Part shown: piece after piece, positions 16,709-26,231 of the stretch | Layout: every line of letters starts with the position of its first letter | How positions within the stretch are numbered: the first letter of the stretch is position 1 | Source of the DNA: Fibrobacteria bacterium | GTDB taxonomy: Bacteria > Fibrobacterota > Fibrobacteria > UBA11236 | Reading direction: 5' to 3' | NCBI GenBank assembly: GCA_017881725.1 | Contig: JADGQO010000138.1 | Location: 1-34,321, forward strand | Length of the DNA: 34,321 nt | Program-made: the position numbers and the translations under genes | Notes under the pieces: generated by a model | What the model was told of the DNA's origin: nothing | What the model saw: the letters and a program-made list of their open reading frames with translations, nothing else | The model's database searches: none

Positions 16709-17695
16709 ATGTTTCACTTTTGCGTACCTAGAAAACAATTCGGCGCATTCCTTGTTTGGATATCCCTTTCCGGCCTTATGGGTTGTAAAGAAAACGGAGC
16801 GGTTTCCCCCGAAGCGGCCCCTTTGCCTCAAGTGGAAGAAAACGGTGCGCTCATTCGGTTGCCGCCTCAGGCCGATACCGGGCTTTTCAAAACCTCCGAG
16901 GTTCGGCCTGGCGTATTACGGATCAAGCTGGAAGCCCCGTCCCGTGTGGTCGCGAGCGTGTCGCATTCCAAATCCGGTTCGGAAGGTCCGCTCACGCTTT
17001 TTGAAAGCGCGGATCTAACGTCTCTCTATTCCTCCTTCAACCAGAACAAAGCCAATTTCGAAAAGTTGCGCCGGAATCTTGAACGGACCAAGGATCTCTT
17101 CGCGCACCAAGCCGCGACAGGCAAGGATTTGGAGGATGCCCAAAATGATTGGACGGCGGCCAATGCCGCTTTGCGGGAAACGGAAGGCAAGATGCGCGCG
17201 TTGGGATTCGATCCCGGAGAATTTCAAAAGGCCGCGCCGGGCCTGGTGTGGATGATTTGCGACATTTCTGAAACGCAGATCCACAGCCTCCAAAGCGGTT
17301 CACGCGTTTCCATGGAGTTCACATCGTATCCCGGTGAAGAATTCCAAGGCAAGGTCGAGGCGATTGGCGAAGTGGTGGATGCCGCGACGCGCACCGTCAA
17401 GGTACGGATCTCGGTCCCGAACGCAACCGGCCGCTTGCGCCCCGGAATGTTCGCGAATGTCCGGTTCGGTCAAGAAGAAAAGCAGGTGATCTGTCTGCCG
17501 CCTTCGGCCGTGGTTACGGTGCAAGGGCATGATTACCTCTTTGTCTGCACGCGTCCGGGAGAGTTTCATCGCCGGGAGGTTGTCGTGGGCCAACAGTCGG
17601 GAGATAGCGTAGCCATCGTACAAGGCCTGAAGGCCGGAGAGGTGGTCGCCGTCGAAGGCGCCATCCTACTCAAGGGCCTCAGCTTCGGATACTAA
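16709..17695 (+). CDS. RND efflux periplasmic adaptor, CzcB/CusB-like, lipoprotein
   Basis: 328 residues from the ATG at 16709 (GGAG six bases upstream). A TTG at 16697 is in frame but less likely. The signal peptide ends in the lipobox SGLMGC (Cys26), so the adaptor is probably lipid-anchored. The helical hairpin spans about 110-165 (NFEKLRRNLERTKDLFAHQ, GKDLEDAQNDWTAANAAL). The barrel and membrane-proximal parts follow: IGEVVDAATRTVKVRISVPN, LRPGMFANVRFG, GLKAGEVVAVEGA. The usual second half of the lipoyl domain is absent: after the hairpin the chain goes almost directly to VWMICDISETQIHSLQSG. This is probably a compact subfamily. It bridges pump and outer-membrane channel. Confidence 0.87.
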   Translation: MFHFCVPRKQFGAFLVWISLSGLMGCKENGAVSPEAAPLPQVEENGALIRLPPQADTGLFKTSEVRPGVLRIKLEAPSRVVASVSHSKSGSEGPLTLFESADLTSLYSSFNQNKANFEKLRRNLERTKDLFAHQAATGKDLEDAQNDWTAANAALRETEGKMRALGFDPGEFQKAAPGLVWMICDISETQIHSLQSGSRVSMEFTSYPGEEFQGKVEAIGEVVDAATRTVKVRISVPNATGRLRPGMFANVRFGQEEKQVICLPPSAVVTVQGHDYLFVCTRPGEFHRREVVVGQQSGDSVAIVQGLKAGEVVAVEGAILLKGLSFGY

Positions 17696-17708
17696 CGGGT
17701 AAAGCCTC

Positions 17709-17933
17709 ATGTTACCAGCGCAGATTTTTCTGGACGAAGGTGATGAGGGGCCCAATGGGCCTTTGTATGAGTACATCCTCCGCTACTTGATGAAAGGCGG
17801 GCTCAAGGGCGCCACCTTGTATCGAGCCGATTTTGGTTTCGGCTCGCGGTGACGCATCGTGTTGATGTCTGGTGACCCGCCCACTTTTTTTAATGTCCAC
17901 GTGAATCTCTTTTTAATGGATAGTCCCGCATGA
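17709..17933 (+). pseudogene. Decayed DUF190 family gene between adaptor and pump
   Basis: From the ATG at 17709 the frame reads 47 residues: MLPAQIFLDEGDEGPNG, PLYEYILRYLMKGGLKGATL, YRADFGFGSR, then TGA at 17850-17852. This is the N-terminal half of a DUF190 protein (family pattern PLYEYIL...GATLxRxxxGFG), normally about 100-115 residues and often next to CzcA-type pumps. The same frame continues after the TGA for 26 codons (ending VNLFLMDSPA, where LFLMD resembles the family's late VxxVDE strand). It stops at a TGA that overlaps the pump ATG as ATGA. The middle fits better in another frame (HRVDV), so both a nonsense codon and a frameshift are likely. A short functional 47-residue protein cannot be excluded. 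Confidence 0.7.
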
Positions 17934-20900
17934 TCAGTCGCTTGTTGCATTCCGCTTTGAACCATCGGATTTTGACGCTGGGCCTGGTCCTCCTTTTGGT
18001 CGCATTAGGCATTTACAGTTACGCCCATTTGAAAATCGAAGCGTATCCCGATGTCGGAGATACCGAGGTGGTGATCATCACCAAGTTCCCGGGACGGGCC
18101 CCGGAGGAGGTGGAGCAACAGATCACTATTCCCTTGGAGCGTGCGCTGAATAGCGTGCCCCGGCTGTTGACCCGGCGATCCAAAACCATCTTCGGACTGT
18201 CCGTAATCGATCTGACCTTTGAGGATGGGACGGATGATTATTTCGCGCGGCAGCAAGTCAACGAAAAGCTCAAGGACGCGGACCTGCCCGATGGGGTTGA
18301 ACCGGAGATGGCCCCTATCTGGACGCCGGTGGCGGAAATTTTCCGGTATGAAGTGGAGGGGAATGGCCGTTTCACGCCCATGGACTTGCGCACGATGCAA
18401 GACTGGAACATCGCTCCACGCATCCTCCAAGTTCCGGGCATCGTCGATGTGGTGACGTTCGGCGGTCCCGTTAAGCAATTTCACATTCTCACCTCGCCGG
18501 CGAAATTGCAGCGCTTCAACCTGGTGCTGCAAAACGTGATCGACGCCGTCCAAAGCAACAACCTGAATTCCGGGGGCAGTATCATCGAGCGGGGCGGACA
18601 AGGCTTCGCCGTCCGCGGCATCGGCGCCATCCGCGATAAGCGGGACATCGAAAATATCGTCGTAACCTCCCAGAATGGCGTGCCGATTTTCATTCGCGAT
18701 TTAGCCAGTGTGGAAATCACCCCGCCCACGCCGTCGGGAATACTGGGTTATACCATACCGGCCGAAAAGCTGGACGTCAATTCCGGCGTGCAGGGACTGG
18801 TGGTGATGCGCCGCGGAGAAAACCCTTCCGAGGTCTTGGAGCGCCTCAAGGACAAGCTCCAGGAAATCGGCGCGACCCTGCCCGAAGGCGTGAAAATCCG
18901 GACGGTCATCGATCGTAGCACCTTGGTGGAGCAAACCCTGCATACGGTTTCGCATACCTTATTCGAAGGGCTTTCCATCGTCATCATCGTTTTGGTGTTC
19001 TTCCTGGGTAACCTACGCTCCGCCTTAGTGGTCGCGTTGACCATTCCCGTCTCCTTGCTTTTCGCTTTTATTCTGATGCGTCTCACGGGTATCCCGGCCA
19101 ACCTCCTTTCACTGGGTGCGATTGACTTCGGCATCATCGTCGACGGCGCCGTGGTCATGGCGGAGAACATTTTAAGGCGCTATCGCTTGGCGACCTCCGA
19201 TGAAAAGGCGCGTGGCGTAATTTGGCTGACGCTCAGCGCCGCCCAGGAAGTGGGCCGCGAGATCTTCTTTTCAATCTCCATCATCGTCTTGGCCTATCTG
19301 CCGCTTTTTACCCTGCAACGCGTGGAGGGCAAGCTCTTCTCGCCCATGGCTTATACGCTTTCCTTTGCCGTTCTCGGTTCCATGTTGATGGCGCTGACCC
19401 TCATCCCCGTCATGATGTCCTGGGCGTTCCGTAATCTTTGGAGCGCCAAGGGTCCGCAGCGATTGGAATGGCACAACCCACTCTTGACGTTGTTGCAAAG
19501 AGCTTATGCCGGAATACTCAACTTTCTCCTCCGCTGGCCCAGGGCAACCGTGGCTCTGGCCGTCCTTCTCATTGTTACAGCCTTCTGGGGAAGCGCGCGA
19601 GTGGGCACCGAATTTCTTCCTGAATTGGATGAGGGCGCGTTCAATATCCGTTGTTTTTTACCGACGGGCATTACCATCCATGAATCCGCCAAGGTCGCGC
19701 CCGTGATTCGGCGCATCGTTTCCGCTTACCCGGAGGTGGCGGCCGTCGTCACCCAATTGGGCCGCAATGATGAAGGATCGGATCCGTATGGTCCCAACCG
19801 GTTTGAGATCCTCGTGACCCTGAAAGATTATTCCGAATGGCCGCGCGGCATGGACAAGCAGAAGCTCCTCTTCCAGTTGAAAAACCAGTTGGGGAATGCC
19901 GTTCCCGGCGCCGTATTTTCTTTTTCCCAGCCGATTCTCGATAATGTCACGGAGGCCGTGACGGGCAGCGTGGCGGATTTGGCGGTCTTTATTTCCGGGC
20001 ATGACCTGGGGATGATGCGCGAGTTGGCCAAGGAAATATTGGGCGTCATCCGCAATGTTCATGGGGCCTCCGAGTTCGGCATCGAGCAGGAAGGCAATCA
20101 AGCCCAATTGGCCGTGGAAGTGCGGCGCGAGGTCGCGGCGCGCTACGGCATCAATGTCAGCGATGTGCAGAAAATGCTGGAAGCGGCCATCGGCGGCAAG
20201 ACCATCAGCTCCCTTTTTGACGGCGAGAAACGCTTCGATATCGTCGTGCGGTACTTACCGGAAAACCGCAATTCGCTGGAAGCGATCCGGACCTTACTGA
20301 TTCCTTCGCCGACCGGCGCGCGGATTCCCCTCTCCGTCCTTGCGGACATCAAATTGGTCGATGGGGCCACGCTCATTCAACGGCAGGATGGGGAACGTCA
20401 GATGACCGTGCGCACTAACATCAGGGGACGCGATCAGGGTAGCTTCGTGGAAGAGGGGCGGCAACGGGTCGCCAATTCGGTTCTGACCCCCAAAGGATAC
20501 GCCATTGACTGGGGCGGTCAATTTGAAAACCTCACGCGCGCCCGCAATCGGTTGTTGGTTGTGATTCCCATCACGATTTTCCTCATATTCGTGCTCCTGT
20601 TCACCCTATTTCGCGAGGCTAGGTTTGCGTTGTTGACCTTAGCCAACGTGCCGTTTGCCTTGGTGGGGGCGGTCGCCGCTCTGTTGCTCAGAGGCTACCA
20701 CTTTAACGTTTCCGCCGGTGTCGGCTGCGTCTCTTTGTTCGGTGTCGCCGTCATGTCGGGAGTGCTCCTGGTCTCGCGCATCAATCATCTGAGGGAAAAT
20801 GACGGCCTCGATTTGCTGGAGGCCATTCGCCAGGGTTCGCAAACGCAATTGCGGCCGATTCTCATGATGATGCTCGTGGCGCTCTTCGGATTAATTCCCG

Positions 20901-21100
20901 CCGCAATGGCAATGGGCATCGGATCGGACGTGCAGCGGCCCCTAGCCACGGTGATCGTCGGTGGACTGTGTTCCTCGCTGCTCTTAACGTTGCTGGCCAT
21001 TCCTTGCCTCTACTTCTTATTGGAACGCCAGAGGGAAAAAATCAAATCGACACTCAGAATGGGGGAGGTGGAAACCGGCTCCTCCCGGAAACACTCATGA
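17930..21100 (+). CDS. Heavy-metal efflux RND permease, CzcA family
   Basis: 1056 residues, full length for a CusA/CzcA pump. The N-terminus MISRLLHSALNHRILTLGLV is the usual TM1, followed by EAYPDVGDTEVVI and the porter domains. TM4 carries DFGIIVDGAVVMAEN (residues 399-413), the D-F-G-x3-D-G-A-x4-E-N pattern of the HME branch linked with divalent metals (Zn, Co, Ni) rather than the Cu/Ag branch. The TM11-12 end is PILMMMLVALFGLIPAAMA. It uses the proton gradient to expel substrate through the adaptor and channel encoded on either side. Its ATG overlaps the last stop of the DUF190 remnant, and its TGA overlaps the ATG of the channel gene, so translation is coupled. The true substrate remains inference. 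Confidence 0.94.
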   Translation: MISRLLHSALNHRILTLGLVLLLVALGIYSYAHLKIEAYPDVGDTEVVIITKFPGRAPEEVEQQITIPLERALNSVPRLLTRRSKTIFGLSVIDLTFEDGTDDYFARQQVNEKLKDADLPDGVEPEMAPIWTPVAEIFRYEVEGNGRFTPMDLRTMQDWNIAPRILQVPGIVDVVTFGGPVKQFHILTSPAKLQRFNLVLQNVIDAVQSNNLNSGGSIIERGGQGFAVRGIGAIRDKRDIENIVVTSQNGVPIFIRDLASVEITPPTPSGILGYTIPAEKLDVNSGVQGLVVMRRGENPSEVLERLKDKLQEIGATLPEGVKIRTVIDRSTLVEQTLHTVSHTLFEGLSIVIIVLVFFLGNLRSALVVALTIPVSLLFAFILMRLTGIPANLLSLGAIDFGIIVDGAVVMAENILRRYRLATSDEKARGVIWLTLSAAQEVGREIFFSISIIVLAYLPLFTLQRVEGKLFSPMAYTLSFAVLGSMLMALTLIPVMMSWAFRNLWSAKGPQRLEWHNPLLTLLQRAYAGILNFLLRWPRATVALAVLLIVTAFWGSARVGTEFLPELDEGAFNIRCFLPTGITIHESAKVAPVIRRIVSAYPEVAAVVTQLGRNDEGSDPYGPNRFEILVTLKDYSEWPRGMDKQKLLFQLKNQLGNAVPGAVFSFSQPILDNVTEAVTGSVADLAVFISGHDLGMMRELAKEILGVIRNVHGASEFGIEQEGNQAQLAVEVRREVAARYGINVSDVQKMLEAAIGGKTISSLFDGEKRFDIVVRYLPENRNSLEAIRTLLIPSPTGARIPLSVLADIKLVDGATLIQRQDGERQMTVRTNIRGRDQGSFVEEGRQRVANSVLTPKGYAIDWGGQFENLTRARNRLLVVIPITIFLIFVLLFTLFREARFALLTLANVPFALVGAVAALLLRGYHFNVSAGVGCVSLFGVAVMSGVLLVSRINHLRENDGLDLLEAIRQGSQTQLRPILMMMLVALFGLIPAAMAMGIGSDVQRPLATVIVGGLCSSLLLTLLAIPCLYFLLERQREKIKSTLRMGEVETGSSRKHS

Positions 21101-22332
21101 AAAAGAAAGCAACTTTGTTCCTTGTCCTGGCGTGCATGGGCGCAAATGGATCGCCGCTTCGACTCACCCTGCGCCAGGCGGTGAACATCTCCTTGGAGAA
21201 GAATCCAACCTTGCAAAGGCAAGCCTTTGACGTGCAGGCGGCTCACGAGGACATCGTCTCATCCGGCCTCCGGCCTAACCCCCAAGTGTCGTTGAACGGA
21301 GACATGGTGTCGGCCGGTCTTCCCGGCGATAACCCGGGTTCCCTGCTTCAGCCCCAGAACAAGATGTACGGGTTCAGTGTATCCTTTCCACTTGAAACGG
21401 GTGGAAAGCGGAGCAAGCGGGTCGCCAACGCGGAGTGGAATTATGCCGTCTCCCAACACAATCTGGACGATGCGAAAAGGCAAACCGTTTCCTTGGTCGC
21501 CAATGCCTGGCTCGATGCCTACCAGGCGAAGCTGAACCGGGATTTGAACCTCAAAGCCCAATCCCTTCTCGACTCGCTCGTCGCCGTCAATCGGACACGC
21601 CTCCGCAATCAGGTCATTACGAGCACGGATCTCGCACGTTCCATCGTCGCCGCTCGCCAATATGCCATCCAGGTGGAAGAAGCGGAGTTGGGCGTTTCCC
21701 ATGCGGAACACACGCTGGCTTTTTTGCTTGGCTTTGGGACCGCGCAAACCGTGGAAGTGGATTCCCAGGATTCGCTGGATGAAGCTCCCGGCAAGGACGC
21801 GTCGGTGGATTCGCTAGTGGAAGCGCGCAGCGACATCAAGATGGCCAAGGCGCAATGGGAAGCGGCGAAGACGAATTATCAACTGCAGAAATCCCTGGCG
21901 GTTCCGGATCTCACCTTGAACACGGATTTCTCCGAGCAGCAAGGCGTTCCATTTTATGGTCTTTCCATGAGTCTGCCGCTGCCTGTATTTTCAAGGAACC
22001 AAGGGGAAATCAGCAAGGCGGAAATCGTGAGTCGGCAAACGGAAATGTCTTTAAACGCCCTAAGAAGCCAAGCGCGATTCGAAATGCTCTCTGCGCAGGA
22101 GGAATATCAAACCCACGCGAAAGAAAAAGCCGCGGCGCTCCTGAATCTAAATGAATCCGGAAATGTTCTGGAAACGGTGGAGTACTCCTACCGGTCCGGC
22201 AGCACCACGATTCTGGATTTTTTGGATGCGCAACGGACCTGGTACGATACCTGGCAGGCCTATAACGACGCCTCGATTTCCCAGCGCCGAAGCGCGGTGC
22301 GGCTCGTTTCCGCGTTCGGTTTGTCGCTGTGA
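21097..22332 (+). CDS. Outer-membrane efflux protein, TolC/CzcC-like
   Basis: 411 residues from the ATG at 21097, which overlaps the pump stop (ATGA). A signal peptide (MKKKATLFLVLACMGANG) is followed by two OEP repeats. Matches are LTLRQAVNISLEKNPTLQRQ, SGLRPNPQVSLNGDM, FSVSFPLETGGKRSKRVANA, and in the second repeat LSMSLPLPVFSRNQGEISKA and YRSGSTTILDFLDAQRTWYD. It should form the trimeric outer-membrane channel of the tripartite efflux system with the adaptor (16709) and permease (17930). The stop overlaps the start of the next barrel gene as GTGA, so the operon continues. Confidence 0.93.
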   Translation: MKKKATLFLVLACMGANGSPLRLTLRQAVNISLEKNPTLQRQAFDVQAAHEDIVSSGLRPNPQVSLNGDMVSAGLPGDNPGSLLQPQNKMYGFSVSFPLETGGKRSKRVANAEWNYAVSQHNLDDAKRQTVSLVANAWLDAYQAKLNRDLNLKAQSLLDSLVAVNRTRLRNQVITSTDLARSIVAARQYAIQVEEAELGVSHAEHTLAFLLGFGTAQTVEVDSQDSLDEAPGKDASVDSLVEARSDIKMAKAQWEAAKTNYQLQKSLAVPDLTLNTDFSEQQGVPFYGLSMSLPLPVFSRNQGEISKAEIVSRQTEMSLNALRSQARFEMLSAQEEYQTHAKEKAAALLNLNESGNVLETVEYSYRSGSTTILDFLDAQRTWYDTWQAYNDASISQRRSAVRLVSAFGLSL

Positions 22333-23831
22333 AATTTAGGCGTCCAAGCGGATGGAGATTCTCCCTCGTCGTACTAGCGGGGTTCGGCCTGGCCGACAGT
22401 TGGTCCCCGAATTACAATCTTCCCTTGGATCGTCCGTACACTCTCCGCAACTCCGAGCCTTCCCTTATTGAACGGGAGCATGGGCGAGCGTTATCCGATA
22501 CCCTTCCCCTGTCCTGGGTCTTTCCCCGTCCCTGCATCTCCCCGCTGGATTCCACCGATGTGTGTGGAAGCGGACATGCCTTGCATTATCATCAGGATGC
22601 CCGGCAAGAGGAAGTCGATGTCGGCCTCATCGGCGCAGGGGAATATCGTTTGGGCATCCCCAACTCGCCCATACCGGCAAGCCAAAGCGCGGGTTCGGGG
22701 GATTTGACCTATGAAGCCGGCTTGATCGCCTCGGGCGGGAAGGGCCCCCTCTCGTTTTACCTGGATGCCCGGGAATTTTCCTCAGGCGTGTCGGACGGGG
22801 CCGTCCTTGATTTTGACCGGGAGCCCGTGGATCTCCAGAAAAAGTCCACTACTGGGTCGATTTCTTTCGCTTCCTTTTCGCGGTATCGAGCCAATGTTGC
22901 GCTGGACCTGCCCTTCGCGCGAGTCACGGCAGGGCGCGACGCCGCCCATTGGGGTCCCGGCGTCTACACGAACCTGACTTTCAACCAGGAGGCCGTTCCG
23001 TTCAATCAATACGGCTTGCAAACCCATGTGGGTCCCATCTCGGTGACCAGTCTTTATGGTGATCTACTCGGAATCAATGATAATCATGACGAAAAAAACC
23101 TGTATGCTCACCGCTATGAATGGCGGGTCAGCCGAGACTGGCTTTTGGGGTTTACCGATCAAATCATTCTCTACCGGGATAACCGGTCCTACTTTTTCCT
23201 CCCGGTTTTCCCGCTCTTCATCGCGAAAACGGTTCTTGCCGAGGACAATAATAACGGCCTGCTCTCCGCGGACGTAACCTATCGGATACCGGGATTCGGA
23301 CTTCTCTACTCGGAGTTCCTCTTGGATGATCTCGAATCCCCGAGTTCGCTTTTTTTGAAAAACTATCGCGAAAATAAATGGGGCGCCATGATGGGCGCGC
23401 AGTGGGGCGGTCGGGTGTTTGGCAAGGAATCGGGTTTGGTTTTGGAGGCCAGTCATGTGGAGCCGTGGGTATACACGCATTTTCCGGACTTTCCGGCCCA
23501 GGCCAGCAATGGGAATTATCCCCTGGGAAACCCCTATGGGCCGAACTCGCAGGCGGTCGTATTCCAACCCTTTATCCGGCCGACTGAAAATCTGTATTTA
23601 TCCTCCAAGATGGTTCTCCTTTGGAAAGGGCAAGACAGCGGATCGGCGGTTACGGATAGCTATTCGGAAAAGGACAATCTATTATCGAAGACCTTTTTAA
23701 ATGGAGTCGATAAACCCCAAATATCCGTGAGTCCTTTTTTATCCTACACATGGAAACGTGTGCATGTCGAAACGATGATGGATATACAACGGCACCCGGA
23801 TTATTATATCCGTCTTCAAGGTCTTTATTGA
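22329..23831 (+). CDS. Wzi-like capsule-assembly outer-membrane barrel 1
   Basis: 500 residues, GTG start overlapping the efflux channel stop. A signal peptide (FSLVVLAGFGLADS) is followed by alternating beta-strand sequence. It carries the Wzi-family signature AGRDAAHWGPG (WGPG at 208-211), then FNQEAVPFNQYGL, and later ASHVEPWVYTH (VEPW at 377-380), also found in the barrel at 24508. The Wzi family holds surface polysaccharide at the outer membrane and binds carbohydrate. The N-terminal helical extension of larger members is missing. Translational coupling to a metal-type efflux pump is unusual. It could also be a general outer-membrane porin of the same fold. Confidence 0.7.
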   Translation: MKFRRPSGWRFSLVVLAGFGLADSWSPNYNLPLDRPYTLRNSEPSLIEREHGRALSDTLPLSWVFPRPCISPLDSTDVCGSGHALHYHQDARQEEVDVGLIGAGEYRLGIPNSPIPASQSAGSGDLTYEAGLIASGGKGPLSFYLDAREFSSGVSDGAVLDFDREPVDLQKKSTTGSISFASFSRYRANVALDLPFARVTAGRDAAHWGPGVYTNLTFNQEAVPFNQYGLQTHVGPISVTSLYGDLLGINDNHDEKNLYAHRYEWRVSRDWLLGFTDQIILYRDNRSYFFLPVFPLFIAKTVLAEDNNNGLLSADVTYRIPGFGLLYSEFLLDDLESPSSLFLKNYRENKWGAMMGAQWGGRVFGKESGLVLEASHVEPWVYTHFPDFPAQASNGNYPLGNPYGPNSQAVVFQPFIRPTENLYLSSKMVLLWKGQDSGSAVTDSYSEKDNLLSKTFLNGVDKPQISVSPFLSYTWKRVHVETMMDIQRHPDYYIRLQGLY

Positions 23832-23865
23832 GATCCATTGAAAACGCCAACCGGGAAAACATGGA

Positions 23866-24366
23866 ATGAATAAAAGGACTTCTGGTAAAACGGGGCGTCT
23901 CCCGCGTTATTTTAAAGCGCTAATCGTTCCCTGTCTATTGTGGGGTTGCGAAACTCAAGTCACGTTTCCGCCGTATAGTGCACAAGCGGCGGCTTGCACC
24001 GACTCCACAATAATCGGTGGCAAAATAGATTCGGCATGCGTGGCGAACGCGGCTACGACCAAACGGGTCGCCATTCAATCCCCACTTGCGGGCGCTATAC
24101 TTTCGGATAGTATTATTTCCGTTTCCGGGACGATTTCAGAAGGGAGCTCGGTCCAGGTAACCGGAGGCACTCCGCCCTATTTGGGCTCATGGGTGACCGC
24201 GTCCAAAGTGGGGACAGGAACATGGACGGCCATGGTGAAACTGTATCCCGGAAAAGTCGTGCTTCGGGCCGTGGCTCTGGATAGTACCGGCGCCGTGTTC
24301 GATGGAAACTTACCGAATGGTTCCGCATCCTTTGACACCGTTGTGGTGACCTATACTCCGAAATGA
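23866..24366 (+). CDS. Small lipoprotein with an Ig-like domain
   Basis: 166 residues. The lipobox CLLWGC gives Cys28 as the lipidated residue. The part from about residue 65 to the end (VAIQSPLAGAILSDSIISVS, then GTISEGSSVQVTGGTPPYL) has the pattern of a bacterial Ig-like / glucodextranase-type domain, with conserved strands and no catalytic motif. Cysteines at about 44 and 58 could form a disulphide. It starts 34 bases after the first barrel gene and precedes the second by 141 bases, so it is probably in the operon. I cannot assign a function beyond a periplasmic or outer-membrane accessory lipoprotein. Confidence 0.65.
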   Translation: MNKRTSGKTGRLPRYFKALIVPCLLWGCETQVTFPPYSAQAAACTDSTIIGGKIDSACVANAATTKRVAIQSPLAGAILSDSIISVSGTISEGSSVQVTGGTPPYLGSWVTASKVGTGTWTAMVKLYPGKVVLRAVALDSTGAVFDGNLPNGSASFDTVVVTYTPK

Positions 24367-24507
24367 ATTTTCTTGGCGGGCCGCGCTTCAGGAAGACATG
24401 CCTTTGCAGGGGCAGGAAATGCGACTCCCCGAAATCTGAACACCCGAAATTCATGCGGCAAGCATCCGATATGGAAAATCGGAGACGTTTTCCCTAACGA
24501 GCATTTC

Positions 24508-26199
24508 ATGAGTGAGCAGCATAATGTGTTAAGGCCGGGCTCAATCCTGGTTTTACTAATCCTGTGTTTCGGATTTTTCCGCCTTGCATCTGCCACACCC
24601 ATTGATGTTTCCCACCCGGTTTACGCCTTTCTGCGCCGTTTGGAGTTGGAAGGCTGGATTACACCTGGATTCATGGGAAGCCTGCCTTTGCCCAAATCGG
24701 AAGTGGGACGAATGTTGGAAGAGGCCCATGGCAAGGAAGATTCCCTGCTGCCGTGGGAGCGCCGCAGGTTGCGGGCCTTTCGCGAGGAACTGGGATTCGC
24801 CGAGCCGGCTTCCGGGTCCTACCGCCCGATCACATACCAAGACTCTACGGTTACGGGATCGTTACATGGAGAATATTTCGTTGGAGGATACCTGGAAGAT
24901 TCCCTGCCCAAATCCCAAGCCTTCGCCTTTAGTTTTCTTTCCGCCACGGTAGAAGGGTCTTATAAAGAGAAATACCAATTCCTCTCCACGGCGGGCGTGG
25001 GTCAAGAACGATCCTATTACAATCGATTCACGGAAAATTATAATCCCGCGCTGGGGATGCCTTACAATACGGATCGCGAAGGCAAGGCGGGCGACCCCCG
25101 GGGAGTCAGCACCTTCGACGGTTTCCGCACCGTGGCAGGGTATGAGGATAGTAACGTCCGCCTCGAAGCGGGCAGCGATTGGAACCAATGGGGACCGGGC
25201 ATCTGGCAGCATGTTTTTCTTTCCCAACACCCCTGGTTCTGGGTGCAGGACTTCCTGCCCCCCAACGATTCCATCGCGTTTGCAGGAACTCCGTATTCTG
25301 GACGTTACCGTCGGGGATTCCGGTATCCCGGCGAGAGCGCCCCGATGACGCAAATCCGTCTTGCTTTCCGGGTAGGCCCATTCGCCTATACTAAGATCGT
25401 CGCGAAAAGAACTGGCCTTTGGAATGACTCGGAAGCCTACATGGTGGCCCACAGGTTGGAGTCGAGGCCCTGGAAATTCCTCGCGATTGGAATGCAGGAA
25501 ATGTGCGTCACGGCCGGAGGCCCATTGGATTGGACCTACGTCATCCCCCTGGTTCCTATCAAATTTGCCGAACACCAAATTGGCGATCGGGATAATGTCG
25601 CCATTGGCGCCGACGTAGAAATATTCCTGGCCCGGCGCGGGCGTATTTTTGGGGAACTTTTCGTCGACGACTTCAGCGGATTTCCCTTAAGTTTTTGGGG
25701 CGATAAATTGGCCTTTACGGTAGGCGGGGAGGCCACCGGGTTGCCCTTTGCGTCATCCCTAATCCAAGTGGAATATGCGCGCGTAGAGCCATGGGTTTTC
25801 ACCCATCACCTTATCAATACACAACTCCAGCATTACGGCAGTCTGTTGGGCAGTTCACTGCCTCCCAACTCCCACGCCCTCCATCTGGCTTGGGAACACA
25901 CTCTAGAAACACCCTGTGAAGTGCGGCTTGAATATGAATTCATGCAGAGGGATGCGCTTTCCAGAGGCGGTTCCATTTTTGATTTCCATATCCCCGCGGT
26001 AGACGGAACCCAAAAAGTATTTCTTGGCGGAGTCGTGGAGTCACGCAATACCCTAACGCTTGGCGTCACCTACTGGTGGAACCGATTCTTGGAATTGCAA
26101 GGCAAGCTAGGCTATATGTCCGTCACCAATTGGAAAAGCCAGCTGGGAACCAACTTGGCCAGTCCCGCAGCTTCGGGAGAGGTTTACCTGAAGTACTAA
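24508..26199 (+). CDS. Wzi-like capsule-assembly outer-membrane barrel 2
   Basis: 563 residues from the ATG at 24508, where a normal signal peptide (SILVLLILCFGFFRLASA) begins. An upstream in-frame ATG at 24373 would add 45 residues without secretion character. The N-terminal VSHPVYAFLRRLELEGWI ... KSEVGRMLEEA is the helical domain typical of Wzi-family proteins. The barrel has EAGSDWNQWGPGIWQHV (WGPG at 228-231) and YARVEPWVFTHH, matching barrel 1. A central segment MCVTAGGPLDWTYVIPLVPI is also family-like. It probably anchors or exports surface polysaccharide at the outer membrane. It is the best Wzi match of the three. Confidence 0.78.
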   Translation: MSEQHNVLRPGSILVLLILCFGFFRLASATPIDVSHPVYAFLRRLELEGWITPGFMGSLPLPKSEVGRMLEEAHGKEDSLLPWERRRLRAFREELGFAEPASGSYRPITYQDSTVTGSLHGEYFVGGYLEDSLPKSQAFAFSFLSATVEGSYKEKYQFLSTAGVGQERSYYNRFTENYNPALGMPYNTDREGKAGDPRGVSTFDGFRTVAGYEDSNVRLEAGSDWNQWGPGIWQHVFLSQHPWFWVQDFLPPNDSIAFAGTPYSGRYRRGFRYPGESAPMTQIRLAFRVGPFAYTKIVAKRTGLWNDSEAYMVAHRLESRPWKFLAIGMQEMCVTAGGPLDWTYVIPLVPIKFAEHQIGDRDNVAIGADVEIFLARRGRIFGELFVDDFSGFPLSFWGDKLAFTVGGEATGLPFASSLIQVEYARVEPWVFTHHLINTQLQHYGSLLGSSLPPNSHALHLAWEHTLETPCEVRLEYEFMQRDALSRGGSIFDFHIPAVDGTQKVFLGGVVESRNTLTLGVTYWWNRFLELQGKLGYMSVTNWKSQLGTNLASPAASGEVYLKY

Positions 26200-26231
26200 T
26201 CCTGATTCATGAAAATGAGGGAATCACTCGG

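Noticed and set aside
17712..17900. Minus-strand frame in the adaptor/pump gap
   Set aside because: The plus strand there encodes DUF190 sequence; the minus frame is its shadow.
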